A stretch of DNA of 64,000 nt. It comes from Salminus brasiliensis. Taxonomy: Eukaryota > Chordata > Actinopteri > Characiformes > Bryconidae. The translations under genes were made by a program, and so were the position numbers. The stretch spans positions 29,824,782 to 29,888,781 of the forward strand of contig NC_132893.1 in the NCBI RefSeq assembly GCF_030463535.1, read 5' to 3'. A model generated the notes under the pieces. That model was not told the origin of the DNA, made no database searches, and saw only the letters and a program-made list of their open reading frames with translations. Shown here piece by piece: positions 1 through 12,977 of the stretch (position 1 is its first letter; each line of letters begins with the position of its first letter).

Positions 1-2000
1 AGAAAGTCAGGGTCTGAGTGCAGGGTCAGCCATGCTACAGTACAGTAAATGATAAAGGTTTAGCAGTAGTGGGGATCAAACCCATAATCCTATGATAATC
101 AAGCCCAAACTGTAAGCACTGATCACTGTGATTAAACTCATGTCAAACATTTCTTTTCTACAGTGCCTATTTCTGTATGCACTTCTCTCGCAAAGCGAGT
201 TTATCGAGGTGGTCTACCCATTGCACTAGTTGGGCTACTGATGACATCAGTTCAAAGTTAATACACTAATGTATTTGCCAAAGGGAAGGTGAGATGTGAG
301 GTGCTCATATATGAGGCAGCGGAGTCTCAGGGGGTTAAAAATCTACTGATGCTGTTGCTCATGTTGAATCTGTAGAGCCATAGCTGACTTTTAAACGACT
401 CCACCAAAGAATTTGAAAACTAAGGCTTTAAAGAGGATCTTCTGCGTCTCAATCTCGAGTCAGTCTTGCTCTCAGCTGGACTCCGATCCCTTTAGACTCT
501 TTCATGACTCAGTCTAGACAGTAATCCTAGTCTTGGTCTTGATTATAGCACAGTTTATCCACACTCCAAAAACCTGTTGATCCCGAAACTTGACATTAAC
601 TAAAAAAAAGTGTTTTCATTAAAGAAACAGACGTATGCTTCTGCAAGCACAGACAGTCCTTTAAGGCTTAATCTTTGAAGATCATAAAGAAGTCGGCGTT
701 ATGGTGAATAAGCCCCCCTCTCGGCTCCCCGAGTGCACTCTGAGAAGACGGAAGAGGAACTAGACAACAGAATTAATTCTCTAGCTTCCTCTTCCTCTCC
801 CTTACCGAGTAAACACCTCTCTAACAGCTCGGGAGTCTGGAGGGCACAGGGCCGAGAGGTTAGGAGCACCTATAGGAACGTGAACTTGAGCTAGAAGCGG
901 AGTTTAAACGCTCTTTTGTAGCACTCTGACAGAGTCAACCTGATTCTACGCTCCAGATAACAATCCTTTCACTCAGACAAAACGCTTTCACTGCCTCATT
1001 TCACGTCCTCCACGTGCCCACACTGACAATCTCATATATAACCACATATGCAGCAAATGGACGAAAGTATAGGGACACCTGCTCTTTCCGTTTATTGTAA
1101 AATCAAATGTATATATTTTTAAAATAGCTTATTATTATGCTTTTGTTGGAGTAACTGTCTCTACTGTCCAGAGAAGACTTTCTACTCAATTTCGGAGCAT
1201 CATTGTGAGGATTTGATTGCATCCAGCGACAACAGCTTATTTAACAAACAGGCTATCCGTTCCAAAGTGTCCTACTCTGGACAAGCAAGGGATGCAAGTT
1301 TAAGTAGCTTTAAATTGCTGAATGCAATAATTAGAAGGGGTGCCCACAAACATTAGGACATATAATGTACATATTATGTTTTGGACACTTTTGCATGAGA
1401 CTGTAAAAGTAATATGTAGAATACATAAGTTTTTTATTGGTAGGTGAGAACAGTCTTCAAAAAAACATTTTTTGAACATTACATTTGATGGACCAATCGA
1501 AATGCACCAAGATGACTTTGGAATAACATCATTTTCAAAAGACTTCCATTACAAGGTAAGGAGGGGGGGTCCTTCTCCTGTAAAGTTGCCTTTTGAAGGT
1601 TAATGTTTTGGGTTTTTTGTTCCTCAAAAAGGCCAATTTCAAGGAAGCTGTAATGTCAGCATCTCTCTCTATCTATATATAGCCAGACAAAAACCTCGTA
1701 TCTGCATTTTTGCTGTTTCTGTTTCTTTGACGCAATTTTAAATTATTTGTCAGCTGTTAATGAACCAATACAAATGCTCCACAATGACTTTGAAGTCACC
1801 CCCCCCCATCTACAATGTCATTTTAAATCCATCCATTGCCATATCAGATTTCTGTATGGGTGAGCAACAAATTAGGACTTCTATTTTTTGACAAAACAGA
1901 TTTAATCTGAAACGGTAAAATGAAGGAACAGCTAAACATGGTTTGTTCAGAAACAAAAAAAAAATTTTTTATTCATTTTTGTATCGTGACTACTACAAGC
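1..2000. other. Downstream flank of PUM3, no gene recognised
   Basis: AT-rich intergenic sequence. I see no exon with convincing splice signals. It holds an internally deleted MITE at about 1055-1367 and a G-run at 1563-1570. Both strands are stop-rich. Confidence 0.5.
1055..1367. mobile_element. MITE family A, internally deleted copy
   Basis: Begins with the degenerate end AAATGGACGAAAGTATAGGG and finishes with GGGTGCCCACAAACATTAGG then ACATATAATGTA. In between are the family landmarks TGTTGGAGTAACTGTCTC and GAGGATTTGATTGCAT. The middle of the roughly 600-bp family consensus (the TATACCCCTCTAGCCC part) is absent. Confidence 0.65.
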
Positions 2001-2015
2001 TTGAGTATGTAGTTA

Positions 2016-2021
2016 TTTATT
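2016..2021 (-). terminator. Candidate PUM3 poly(A) signal AATAAA
   Basis: Minus-strand AATAAA, 237 bp downstream of the PUM3 stop codon (2260-2258). It is the first canonical hexamer in the 3' UTR, so cleavage is expected near 1990-2005. Other A/T-rich hexamer-like sites follow below 1970. Confidence 0.5.
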
Positions 2022-2257
2022 TTGTATTTACATACATAGAAATCCATAGGCAACCATTAAAAAAAAAAAACTAAAGAATTACAAAATTCTTCGCAGAATT
2101 ATCCTGGTGGGTGTCTTGCATAAGTACACAATACTCTTGGATGACAAAAGAGAGAAAAACAACCCTGGGTTTTGAGATCTTCAGATCTTGGTCTTGGTGT
2201 CGGCACTGGCAGGAGGCTGTGTAAAAATGTGAGCCGTTGATCAGTGCTGATATTTCT

Positions 2258-5200
2258 TTAGACTAGTTTCTCCAGCAGAGCCTCCACTCCTTTTGAGTTT
2301 TGGATTTTTTTTAGTTTGGGAATAATGGACCGAAGAGCGGCCTTCACGTCTTTCGCTACCTCTTCATCGGCGCTCTGGAGGAGGCTGTGGAGGGAACACA
2401 AACAGAAGCTGAACAAAAAAAAAAGAAAAAAAGAAATGCTAACAAGCAGCTGCAGTCAGACTAAGGCTAATTCAGACCCCCTGTGGTGCTCATATTCATG
2501 GATGTTATGCATGGTCGCAGATCGCAGATTTCATTGTTAATGGAAATTTCAATCCAGAAGCCTAATTTGGCAACGAAACAGGCTGAATGTGGGCCTTAAG
2601 ACTATAGAACATGTACAGACCCAAAGCCTAAACTTTCCTTAAAAAGCTCATTTTCAGAGCAATTAGGAAGTCTTGTATCTTCCCTTTAAAAAAAATCAAT
2701 CATTATTAATAAAATATTTTCTAAATATTTTCTACATTCCGACGTCTTTAACAGAAGGCTTGACCCATGAAAACACAACTGCATTGTCCAGACCCGGGTG
2801 TACAGAGGGAAACAGACAAATCTCTCACTGCTTAAAGTCTTAGAGAGATTAGAGGAGGTCAGGCACAAAGACTGAGGAGGAGAGGGGGAGTGGAACGAAC
2901 CAAAGACCCAGAGACCAGGGAGAGTTATGGGCGGGGGGAGAGTTATGGACGGGGGGAGATGGGCGGGGTGAAGTAATCCACTGCCTGGGAGAAGGGAGCC
3001 ACTGTACAGCCCTTTATTAGCATACCAACATGCAGAGTGCATAATGTGACTGTGCTGCTAAACGACAGGCTTACAACTGGGCTACTCTGTAGAAAAAGCA
3101 AGCTTGACGCAGGAGCAAGAAATCTTGTGTGAAAGAGTCTTTCAGAGTCTTCTTTGTATAGAAATTACAGCTTCTGTGCTGCAGTCATTTGAACATGAAT
3201 GCGCATTCCTGTGTGTGTGCGTGTTTTTTTTTAATAGCAGTATTTCACCAGTGCATATATTTTACTACTAAATGGATGCTTTTGTTCAGAGTTGGATGTT
3301 AACTACACAGGATTTATCAAAGCATGCCAGGAATTCCGACATACCCGGTCATTGGTTTGTGTTTAAAACACTTTCAGGATAAAATAGAGGCACCTATGGG
3401 ATAAAACACTGTTGCCCTGCACACAGCTTGCCATTTTATTATTTAATTAATAAAAATAATAATAAAAAAAATTATTAATGATCAAGAAAACGTGATAAAC
3501 AAAAACACATTGTTTGTGTGTGTAAGATTAGCTATTTCCACACCTCTCCTGGTGAAATCCCATTACATCCATTTACCTTCCAGTACAGTAGTACTGTATT
3601 TAATGAACCCTTCATTAAAGTAAACCACTAAATCATTTAGTACGGTAAGCCAGTATTAACCTACAGTCATGCCCGAAAGTATTCATACCCCTGTCAAAGT
3701 TTGACTTAAATTTACTTTTATTTAACCAGAAATTATATTTTTGCCTGGAAATGACACAGGCATCTCCCAGGAGATAACACGATGATGTACAAGAGGCATC
3801 ATTGTGGGAAAAAATATTTCTCAGCTTTTATACACATTTGAACAAAAAGCGGCATGTCCAAAATTATTCATACCCTTCTCAATAATTAATAGAAAAGCCT
3901 TTATTGGCTATTACAGCAATCAAACGCTTCCTGTAATTGCTGACCAGCTTTTTGCATGTCTCCACTGGTATTTTTGCCCATTCATCTTTAGTGATGAGCT
4001 CCAACTCTTTGAGGTTCGAGGGTCTCCTTGCCATCACCCTGATCTTTAGCTCCCTCCACAGATTCTCAATTGGATTCAAGTCAGGACTCTGGCTGGGCCA
4101 CTGCAAAACATTAATGTTTTTGTCTGCCAACCATTTCTTCACCACTTTGGCTGTGTGTTTTGGGTCGTTGTCGTGCTGAAATGTCCACCGGTTCCCAAGG
4201 CCACGTTTCTCTGCAGACTGCCTGATGTTGTTGTTGAGAATCTTGATGTATTGCTCTTTTTTCATGGTGCCATTTACTGCGATCAAGTTCCCTGGTCCAT
4301 TGGCTGAAAAACACCCCCAAAACATTAGGTTCCCACCACCATGTTTGACAGTGGGGATGGTGTTCTTAGGGTTGAAGGCTTCTCCTTTTTTACGCCAAAT
4401 GGGGCACACATCATTGTGGCCAAACAATTGAATTTTTGTTTCATCTGACCATAAAACAGAACACCAGAAGTCTTCTTCTTTGTCCAGATGAGCATTTGCA
4501 AAGGTCAAGTGGGCTTTTGTGTGCTTTTTCTGGAGAAGTGGTGTCCTCCTTGGCCTGCGTCCGTGGAACCCAGCAGTGTGCAGTGTCCGTTGAACTGTCT
4601 GCCTTGAGATGTCGCCACCAGCAGAGTCCAGATTCACCAGGATGGCCTTGGTGGTGATCCTTGGATTTTTCTTCACCTCTCTCACTATTCTCCTGGCCAG
4701 CACAGGTGTCACTTTTGGCTTCCGACCACATCTTCTGAGATTTTCCACAGTGCGGAACTTCTTGTATTTTTAAATAATACTTTGCACTGTAGCCACTGGA
4801 ACTTGAAAACATTTTGATATGGCTTTATAGCCCTTTCCTGACTTGTGAGCGGCCACAATGCACAGCCGCAGGTCCTTAGTGAGCTCCTTTGTCTTAGCCA
4901 TGACTGTCCACAAACCAACTGCAGAGAGCTGCTGTTTTTCTCCTGTTGAGTTGATTAAAACAGCTGTTCCCAATGAATCAGGGTAATTAGGATGCTTTAA
5001 AACAGCTTGGACTATTTGGAATGGTATAGAACTTTGGATTTTCCCATATACTGTGACAGTTTTCAAAGGGTATGAATAATTTTGGACATGCCACTTTTTG
5101 TTCAAATGTCTATAAAAGCTGAGAAATACTTTTTCCCACAATGATGCCTCTTGTACATCATCGTGTTATCTCCTGGGAGATGCCTGTGTCGTTTCAAGGC

Positions 5201-6009
5201 AAAAATATAACTTCTGGTTAAATAAAAGTAAATTTAAGTCAAACTTTGCCAGGGGTATGAATACTTTCGGGCATGACTGTACATGTTCTGCTCTTCTGTA
5301 GGACAATAAACATACCATCAAATATAATTCAGAAAAAAAGGTCATATCTGTCTAATGCAAACCATAAATACCTACAGACATATCGTATTACAAGCAAGCT
5401 CACTCACCAGGAGAGGACAATGGCCCCACGGTTGACTGAAGCCCACGTCTTCAGTTTATTTAACCCCACTTTCTCAAGCAGAATCCTGGAGAAACGTTCT
5501 GTGGAGACAAATTCAACAAAACTCAATAGCAGTTTGTAAGATATAGTTTCATGCAAACTTGTTAAAAGTTGGAACTCAAAGCATATCATGCCCAATATAA
5601 GGATATTAACTTTACTATGGATAGAACAATAAAAAGCACTGTCCTATAGCAAGAGCAAGTTAAATGCACACAGATCACAGTCTAAAATAATGTGCACAAA
5701 CAAGCACTAACAGCAGCTGCACTGTTTAAAAAAAAAAAAAAAGGTTTCAGGACTTGGGGATCAAAACAATCTCCAATAATTTCCACTACAATTAATGCAA
5801 GCCTGATTGCATGTAAACGCAGTATTCAGTCTATGCCAAATAAACCCACAGTCAAGCCTGTCCAAGGACTTCACATCTGGGTTTAAGCTATCTGGCTAAC
5901 TGAGAAATCCTGCTTTGTGAAACACCTATTTCATTTGAGGTGTTCAGGCCATCGCAACATCCTCAACAAACTGTTTGGGGTTAGGGATAAATTGGGGTTA
6001 CAATTAGGG

Positions 6010-6079
<70 letters not shown>

Positions 6080-9000
6080 CCCTGTAGCCCACGCCTGGCA
6101 TTAGGCATGGTGCCAATAGGTTCGTATTTATCTGCTCCAGAGAGTCCTATTCTATTGATATTACTTATCCACAAGCTGTGTTTGCATATCTGTGTCAGCA
6201 ATGGGACTCTTTCATTCTTTCGCTAAATTCATTCTTTAGAAAGTTGGTCCACAAACATTTGGACATACATTTGTTGACTTTGCTGATATTGTATTGATAC
6301 TCTTTATGGAGTTTTGAATGGCCCCTTAAAGATGAATAAAGTGTTCGATTATGTTTCTTTTCTTCAGACCCATAAGGTAGTGTCATGCTTACCCTCTCGT
6401 TCTGCTGCCTTCAACTTAGCGTCCTGCTCAATCAACCATTTCAGCACAAGATGGCCTGCAGGGTGCTCAGCCATGTGAAGCTAGGGCATAGGGGAAGGAA
6501 CAACAGGTAAGACTACACCCACAAAGCTTAAGGACAAACACACATTAAATAAACAGCATACACTTAAAGTGAATGCCACGGTGGGGAAAAACGCCCCCAT
6601 CTCCCACCAGTTTACACAACCTGCTAGTTATAACCACTGATTCACAGTACACTTAAACTTGAGCACCCACATCTAAAAACACAGTAACTGCACAGGTGCT
6701 GGACTACACTGATCAACAGGAAAACCACAACGGCCCACACAGTCAATTGTGCATCCATGACTATTTAATTGGCTTGAATATCCAGTAGAACAGTGGGCAG
6801 AAACACTGAAAATTAGGGAGAAGCATGGTTACTATAACGAGAGCTATATCTGGAAGCCCAAAATGGCTATTCTGTTTACTGGCTAAAAGTAAGAACTTGA
6901 TATGCAGAAAGCATATTGATTAAAATACAGTATTTGTTAACAACAACAAACAACAGCGATCTCACCTGGCCATCCACACCACCAGCTACAAAGTCTTCAG
7001 CAGCCAGCTCAGCTACAGCCTCCATAGCAGGTCGTAGGTCTCCAACTGCCGCTCCCAGGATGTCGCTGACCACCACACAGGATGCCTTATCCATCACAAC
7101 AGAGCGGGCATTCTCACACAGGTACTTCAGTAGTGGAGGGGATATGGCCTCCAACAGCTCCTGCCGCCTCAGAGTCACATCCTTTTTACTGCACAAAACA
7201 TAAACTGCATGTTATTCAGAAGCAGTAAAACACAATTAAATTGTGTAAAAGAAATGGCAAATGTAATCAGGTAGGCAACTATAAGAAAGGGAAAAGCCTG
7301 CAATAATTAACCAACCATCAAAACGCACGACAGATAGTTTACTTAACCACTGCTGCCTACGGTCCAAGTACAGAGCCCAACAGAAAAAGAAAGTCACTAG
7401 CTTAAACTGACCACAAGATGGCACAGTGTGCACATCGACATTAGGGACTGTGAAAGTGCTCTTCAGCAGGGGGTCAGCAGTTCTGTGTTTTACATTGCTA
7501 CATAACACACAGTAGTTACTTACATTGTTGGCTGAGCAGGATTTAAACAGCTTGTGCTTATTACTGTTCTAATAAATCCAATTAACAACACAGTACTGAT
7601 GCGTATGTGACCTATACTACTGTTCACGGGTTTACATTTTTCAAAATAGTAGCTTCAAACACAATACTGCTTAATTTCTAGCTTTGTCAGATCCTGTTAA
7701 TGACATATCAAAATAACCAGTACAATGGCAGTCAAATCAGGCCATCATTGGAAACAGCAGATAAACTATGTGGACAAAGGTTTTTTTGTTGGAGTTACCG
7801 TCTCTACTGTCCAAAGAAGGCGGCTTTCAACTAGAATTTGGAGCATTGGTGTAAGAATTTGATTGCATTCAGCAACAGAGCATTTGTGAGATCAGGATGT
7901 TGGATGATCACCACCCTACTTCAACCCCAACTCGTCCAACAAGTATTTGATGAAGCACCACCATCATTTCAGCGAACACAGTTCCACAGCTCAGCACTGG
8001 AGGACTTTATACCCCTCTAGCCCATTCCTGGCATTAGGCACGGTGCCACTAGGCTCATGTCTGTCTGCTCCAGAGAGTCTTAATCTATTGGCAATACTGC
8101 TCTACAGGCACTAGACAAGCTGTGTGCGCGTACATTTGCAAATAGATAAATGCATTCATTTGAAGGGGTGTCCACAAACATTTGGACATATTGTATAATG
8201 GAAGCCATAGCTACGTTTCTACATTTACACAGGGAGCGTATATGGGGCTTGTTGGAACTCTAATCAGACGAAACGGAGAAAAGAGCAGAAGACAACGGTT
8301 TGGTGAATACAATGAAAAATAGTTGCATTACTTGCTTTTATTGATCATTAGTAGCTGAATCCCTATATAAGGTCTGTTTAACTGTGAAGCTGGGACTAAC
8401 CTGTGGACATTGCCGTCACCCTTCTCCAGCACTTTAATGATTTCTGGTAACAGATGGGCCGGGTCCCGGGGGCTGAGAAGATAGAGGATCACTTTCTTGC
8501 CATATTTATTGCTGACGACCTCGGACAGGGAACTCACCAGCTCCTGAGAACGAAAGGTTCTGTGATGAAGTTCAACAAGTTCATCAACACCTTATAAAGA
8601 TATGTGGATATCCAAGAACAGGCGTCTCTCCAACTGTCTTACAACTATTCTGCTTCTTAGAAGTAGACAACGATGCACTGCACTCACCTGCAAATGAATG
8701 CAGTCAGGGTAAGATTAGATTAATGGGAAACTGAAGCACTTACTGATATGACAGCTTGTTTGACCAGTTTGGTGTCGTCAATGCAGTCAAAAGCTGCGAG
8801 AAGAACTAGGTGCGCATACTCTCCCTGTAAGACAAGCCAGCAAATCACAATCAGTATCATTATTCTCTAGCAGTACACAAGGACCAGCCCAAAAACATAC
8901 ACACTTTCACACATGCATTTTGGACAAGCTGAGAGATACAGTACCATCACTGAAAGTGAACGAGGCATGTGGACTGAGACTGTAGTGTGTTACCACAGGA

Positions 9001-12000
9001 TTCTACACTAATGCATCTCTGGCCTCTTTACCAAAATCACACAGTGCAGTTAGCAGCATGCCAAGCCCCAAGCAGCAATGACCAAAGTGTCATTCTCTCC
9101 ATTACAGTCAGTGGAGCTTTAATACAAATTTTCAAGCAGCTATTTTAAGGTAAAATGTAAGATAAGACTGCATTAACTGGTTATTGGTAGATGTTTCATC
9201 ATATAAATGAAAATCAGATTACCATTGCAAACTTTGCAATGTACGTCTTCATGGTTTTCACAATGACCTTTCTGTCCTGAAACACAGAACACACACACAA
9301 TCACATATACAGGTCAAATCTCCCAGCTGCAGCTTTAGTAGACTAGTGGACTTTCCCCAAAGTCACGAGAGTTCACCTTGGATGTGCCGTGCCACAGGCA
9401 GTGCATGGCAACACGAGCTCCATCGTGCGTGTGTGCCATGTACACCACCGACTCCCTTATTGACTCAATCATCTCCTGCAGAGACACAGCACAGGATTAT
9501 TAGATTATAGGGGGATGAAAAACTGATGTAACAATAACTTTTAAACTATCACTCCTGGAGAAACGATATCTGGGGTATTATAAGTAGGTCACAGCTTCCT
9601 CAACACGCACAGCCTTCGGCAGACAGTCCACTTACTGTTCTCTGTTTAGCTGGCGCGTGGAGGAAGAAGTCTAGGTACACTTTGTGGACGAGTGAATGTT
9701 TAATGACCGCTTCCCTGTTCAGGAGGAAAAAAATATATATTTCAGAATATTTAAATAATTAAAATTACATTAAACAACTGCAATACAGCAGATACTGTAT
9801 GTGCTAATGAATGGGAAATTAAATAAGTAACGGAGTAATGTATTGTTCACATTTATTTTCAGAAAAAGAGGTTAAGTTTACAAACATAATTTAATGAAAA
9901 TAAAACAAAAGAATGCATTTAAATATAGAATAACATTATATTTCTATTATATCATAATATAATCTCCCAAAAAACTATAACTGGAAAATCAAAGATAAGC
10001 GTGTCCCTAAAAATATACCTAAATTAAAAAAAGACTTAAAATGTGACCATCCAGGACATTTCTTCCTGATCAGTATGAAAGGTCAGTAATATCAAATATA
10101 TTTATATATAATTATATCTTGCAAACTGCCAACTACTGTAGATTTACAGAAAATGTACAATTTTAAATTAAACCACTGATTTATTTTTTATTTGAGTTAA
10201 ATCTAGAAATCAAGACAGCCCCAAACCTCTCAGTTATTATCTGTCCAGCCGGTCCACACTGTTGCATCCCTATTTTAACACATAATACAGGTCACATGAC
10301 TGCAGTCCACTTACTTCTGAGCCATCGGTGTGAGAATCTGTTTCATTTGTTCCATGATGCTCTCCAGTTTGTTTGGATTGCTTTCCAAAACCTTCTCTAA
10401 CGTAGGACACACTGTAGACTGCAAACAAATGGTCAATGTCTTTACTTGAGATTACTCTAAACTGGTTTTACACAGATAAAAACTTCAGCTTGTCCACTAA
10501 CCAACTGACCAAAACCACATGATTTTAAAAAGTATCTTCGTAGAATTTTATAGATTTTTCAAAAGTTCTGCTAAATTCAGTCGTTAGGATGTAAATAAAG
10601 TAATGCAAAGGGTTTTGATGCGATTGTGAAGTTAAATGTGAAGTTGATGATTGGGACCAGGGATTTCCATGACTAAAAACTAAATATATACATTGAAATT
10701 GTTAAGTCAATATACACACACATGTCCATGTGTAATATTGGTAAAGGTAAAATAGTGGTAAACTTGGGAAAAAGATTAGGGACTGTCTTTTCCCATACTA
10801 TTACAAAACAAAGGAGGCATTAGACACAATATTTGGACCGATTTAACCTTTCTTGCCGTTAGTTTTAACAGGCTTTTCAGACACCTGGTTTCCATTGCCA
10901 CCACTGTGAAGGATTTTGATTCTGATTTTTACATCTTAACTATTTATTTGCAGAAATTTTGAAAAAGCAGTGAAATTTCCCTTTAAAGTCTCTGGCCATG
11001 AGGAGAAAGCACCCTTATGTACCTTGCAGACTTGGAACGTGTTGCCATAGAGCTCCTCTGTAAGCATGAGCCTCTGGGAAAGGATGGCCTTGTCGTTGTA
11101 AGCATACTCCACCACAGACGAAGCCTCCGAATGTCTCAGCATCTGTCTGACCTGACCCTTGAAGGCCAGCATCACCTCCCCTACCTGCTGTTTGCTCCTG
11201 GTGGACCAGAGAAAGGTGCTTAGCTTAGCATTTCACTCAAAAAGGTAAGGTTACATGCAAGACTTTGGAATCAAAGCTTCAATTCAGTGCGATTTCACTC
11301 TTTCTTCTGTTTAATTTGTAGCTTCTCAGGCTTGTGGCAATTAAAAGCCATTGCCGCCTGAAGCTGTTGCTACATGGTCTATAAAACCCAACTCTATTAA
11401 GTCATGGCTTGAGTTTCACTGCATGAACAGTAAATTCTCAATTAACATTTATCACTTTCTAACAAACGCTCCCATGATTGATGAAGACAGCAGAGGGCCA
11501 AGGCCTATCAAGCCAATAAGGAAATTTAAAAGATGGGATGCGAGATAGGCACTGCTGCAGAAAGCAATATTATGCTTCGAAGGTAAATGTGAGCACTTTG
11601 ATTTCCAGAGATTATTCTCTTTATTAGTTTTCCTGTTGTATATAAGGATTAAATTACTTCAGTGAATCAGGGCTAAGCTTCTCCTCCACAGTTGGAGAGG
11701 TAATATGGGAACATATACACATGTTTATAAAGAATAATAATAATAAAAAGATGTCAACTTACCCATACATTAAAAATTTCTTTACAATATTTCTAGCGTA
11801 TTTGGATTTACTCAACTCCACCATGTGATCTAGAGAAAGAGTAACACATTTTGGCACAGATTTAGGTATAACAACTTAATTGGGAATAACACTTCAAACG
11901 TGCTTTCAATTAAAAAGCATTTTTTGTTTGTTTTTTAATCCCACTTGGTTACAAATAAATTATCGTAATATGCTTGTAATGTGCATATTTAAAGAGTTTT

Positions 12001-12924
12001 GAATAACTGGTAGAAAATTGAGGAAAACATGCATAAAATGAACTTCCAGACTGTCCAGAATAATAAACAGAGCTGTAGATCATTTTATAATGACTTAAAG
12101 AGAATATAGATTATCAGCATATTAAAATATTAAGAATGAAGTTAACAGGATCTCAGCTGTCATACAAAATACTTGTTTTTAAAAAAGCAACTTCACAGTA
12201 GAAGGAAAAACTGTTAACTACCAATAGAAGTCAATGTAAAAAAAGATTTTTTCAGCATTTCTATTGGTTCATTAATCTGGACACAATGTAAAGAACGACT
12301 GCCCAATTCAAATTATATCAAAAACTAAAAAACATCAAAAATGGAGCGCAAAAACACTTTTTTTTTTACAATTTTACTCCCAAAACACTTTAATATATTG
12401 AGCAAATCAGCAAAAACATTTTATTGATTATATTTATTTGCAAATATCAAGTTATTGTTAAATATGAAACAAGACTTCCTGTCTTTGACAACGTGCAGAC
12501 ATGAGTTACAAATTATGTAAGAGTTAAAATACTGCTGAAAACCAACCTTTGAGTTCATCAAAGATTTCCTGTCTTTGCTCATCATTTCCAAACTGTATAA
12601 AGCACTGAAGCACTCGAGTCGAGTCATGAGCAAACGCAATCTAGAAGACAAGACAAGATTAAAAAGATTAAACTGTAACTGACAACAAAACAGACAATTT
12701 CAAAACCAGAGTCCTATTTAATTCCAACTCAATGAATCAAGCAAGATTTAAGAGTTGTCAAATGCTCAGTAAAACAGGTAGTTATTACATTAATTTTAAT
12801 TTGCTAATCTTCAGTTTCAGTTACAATGACCAAACCTTTACATTCCCCATGTGCAATTAATTATCTGTAAATAATAATATTATTCATCAGAGTTTGGGAG
12901 TTGCATTATTTTATATAGTGTGTG

Positions 12925-12977
<53 letters not shown>

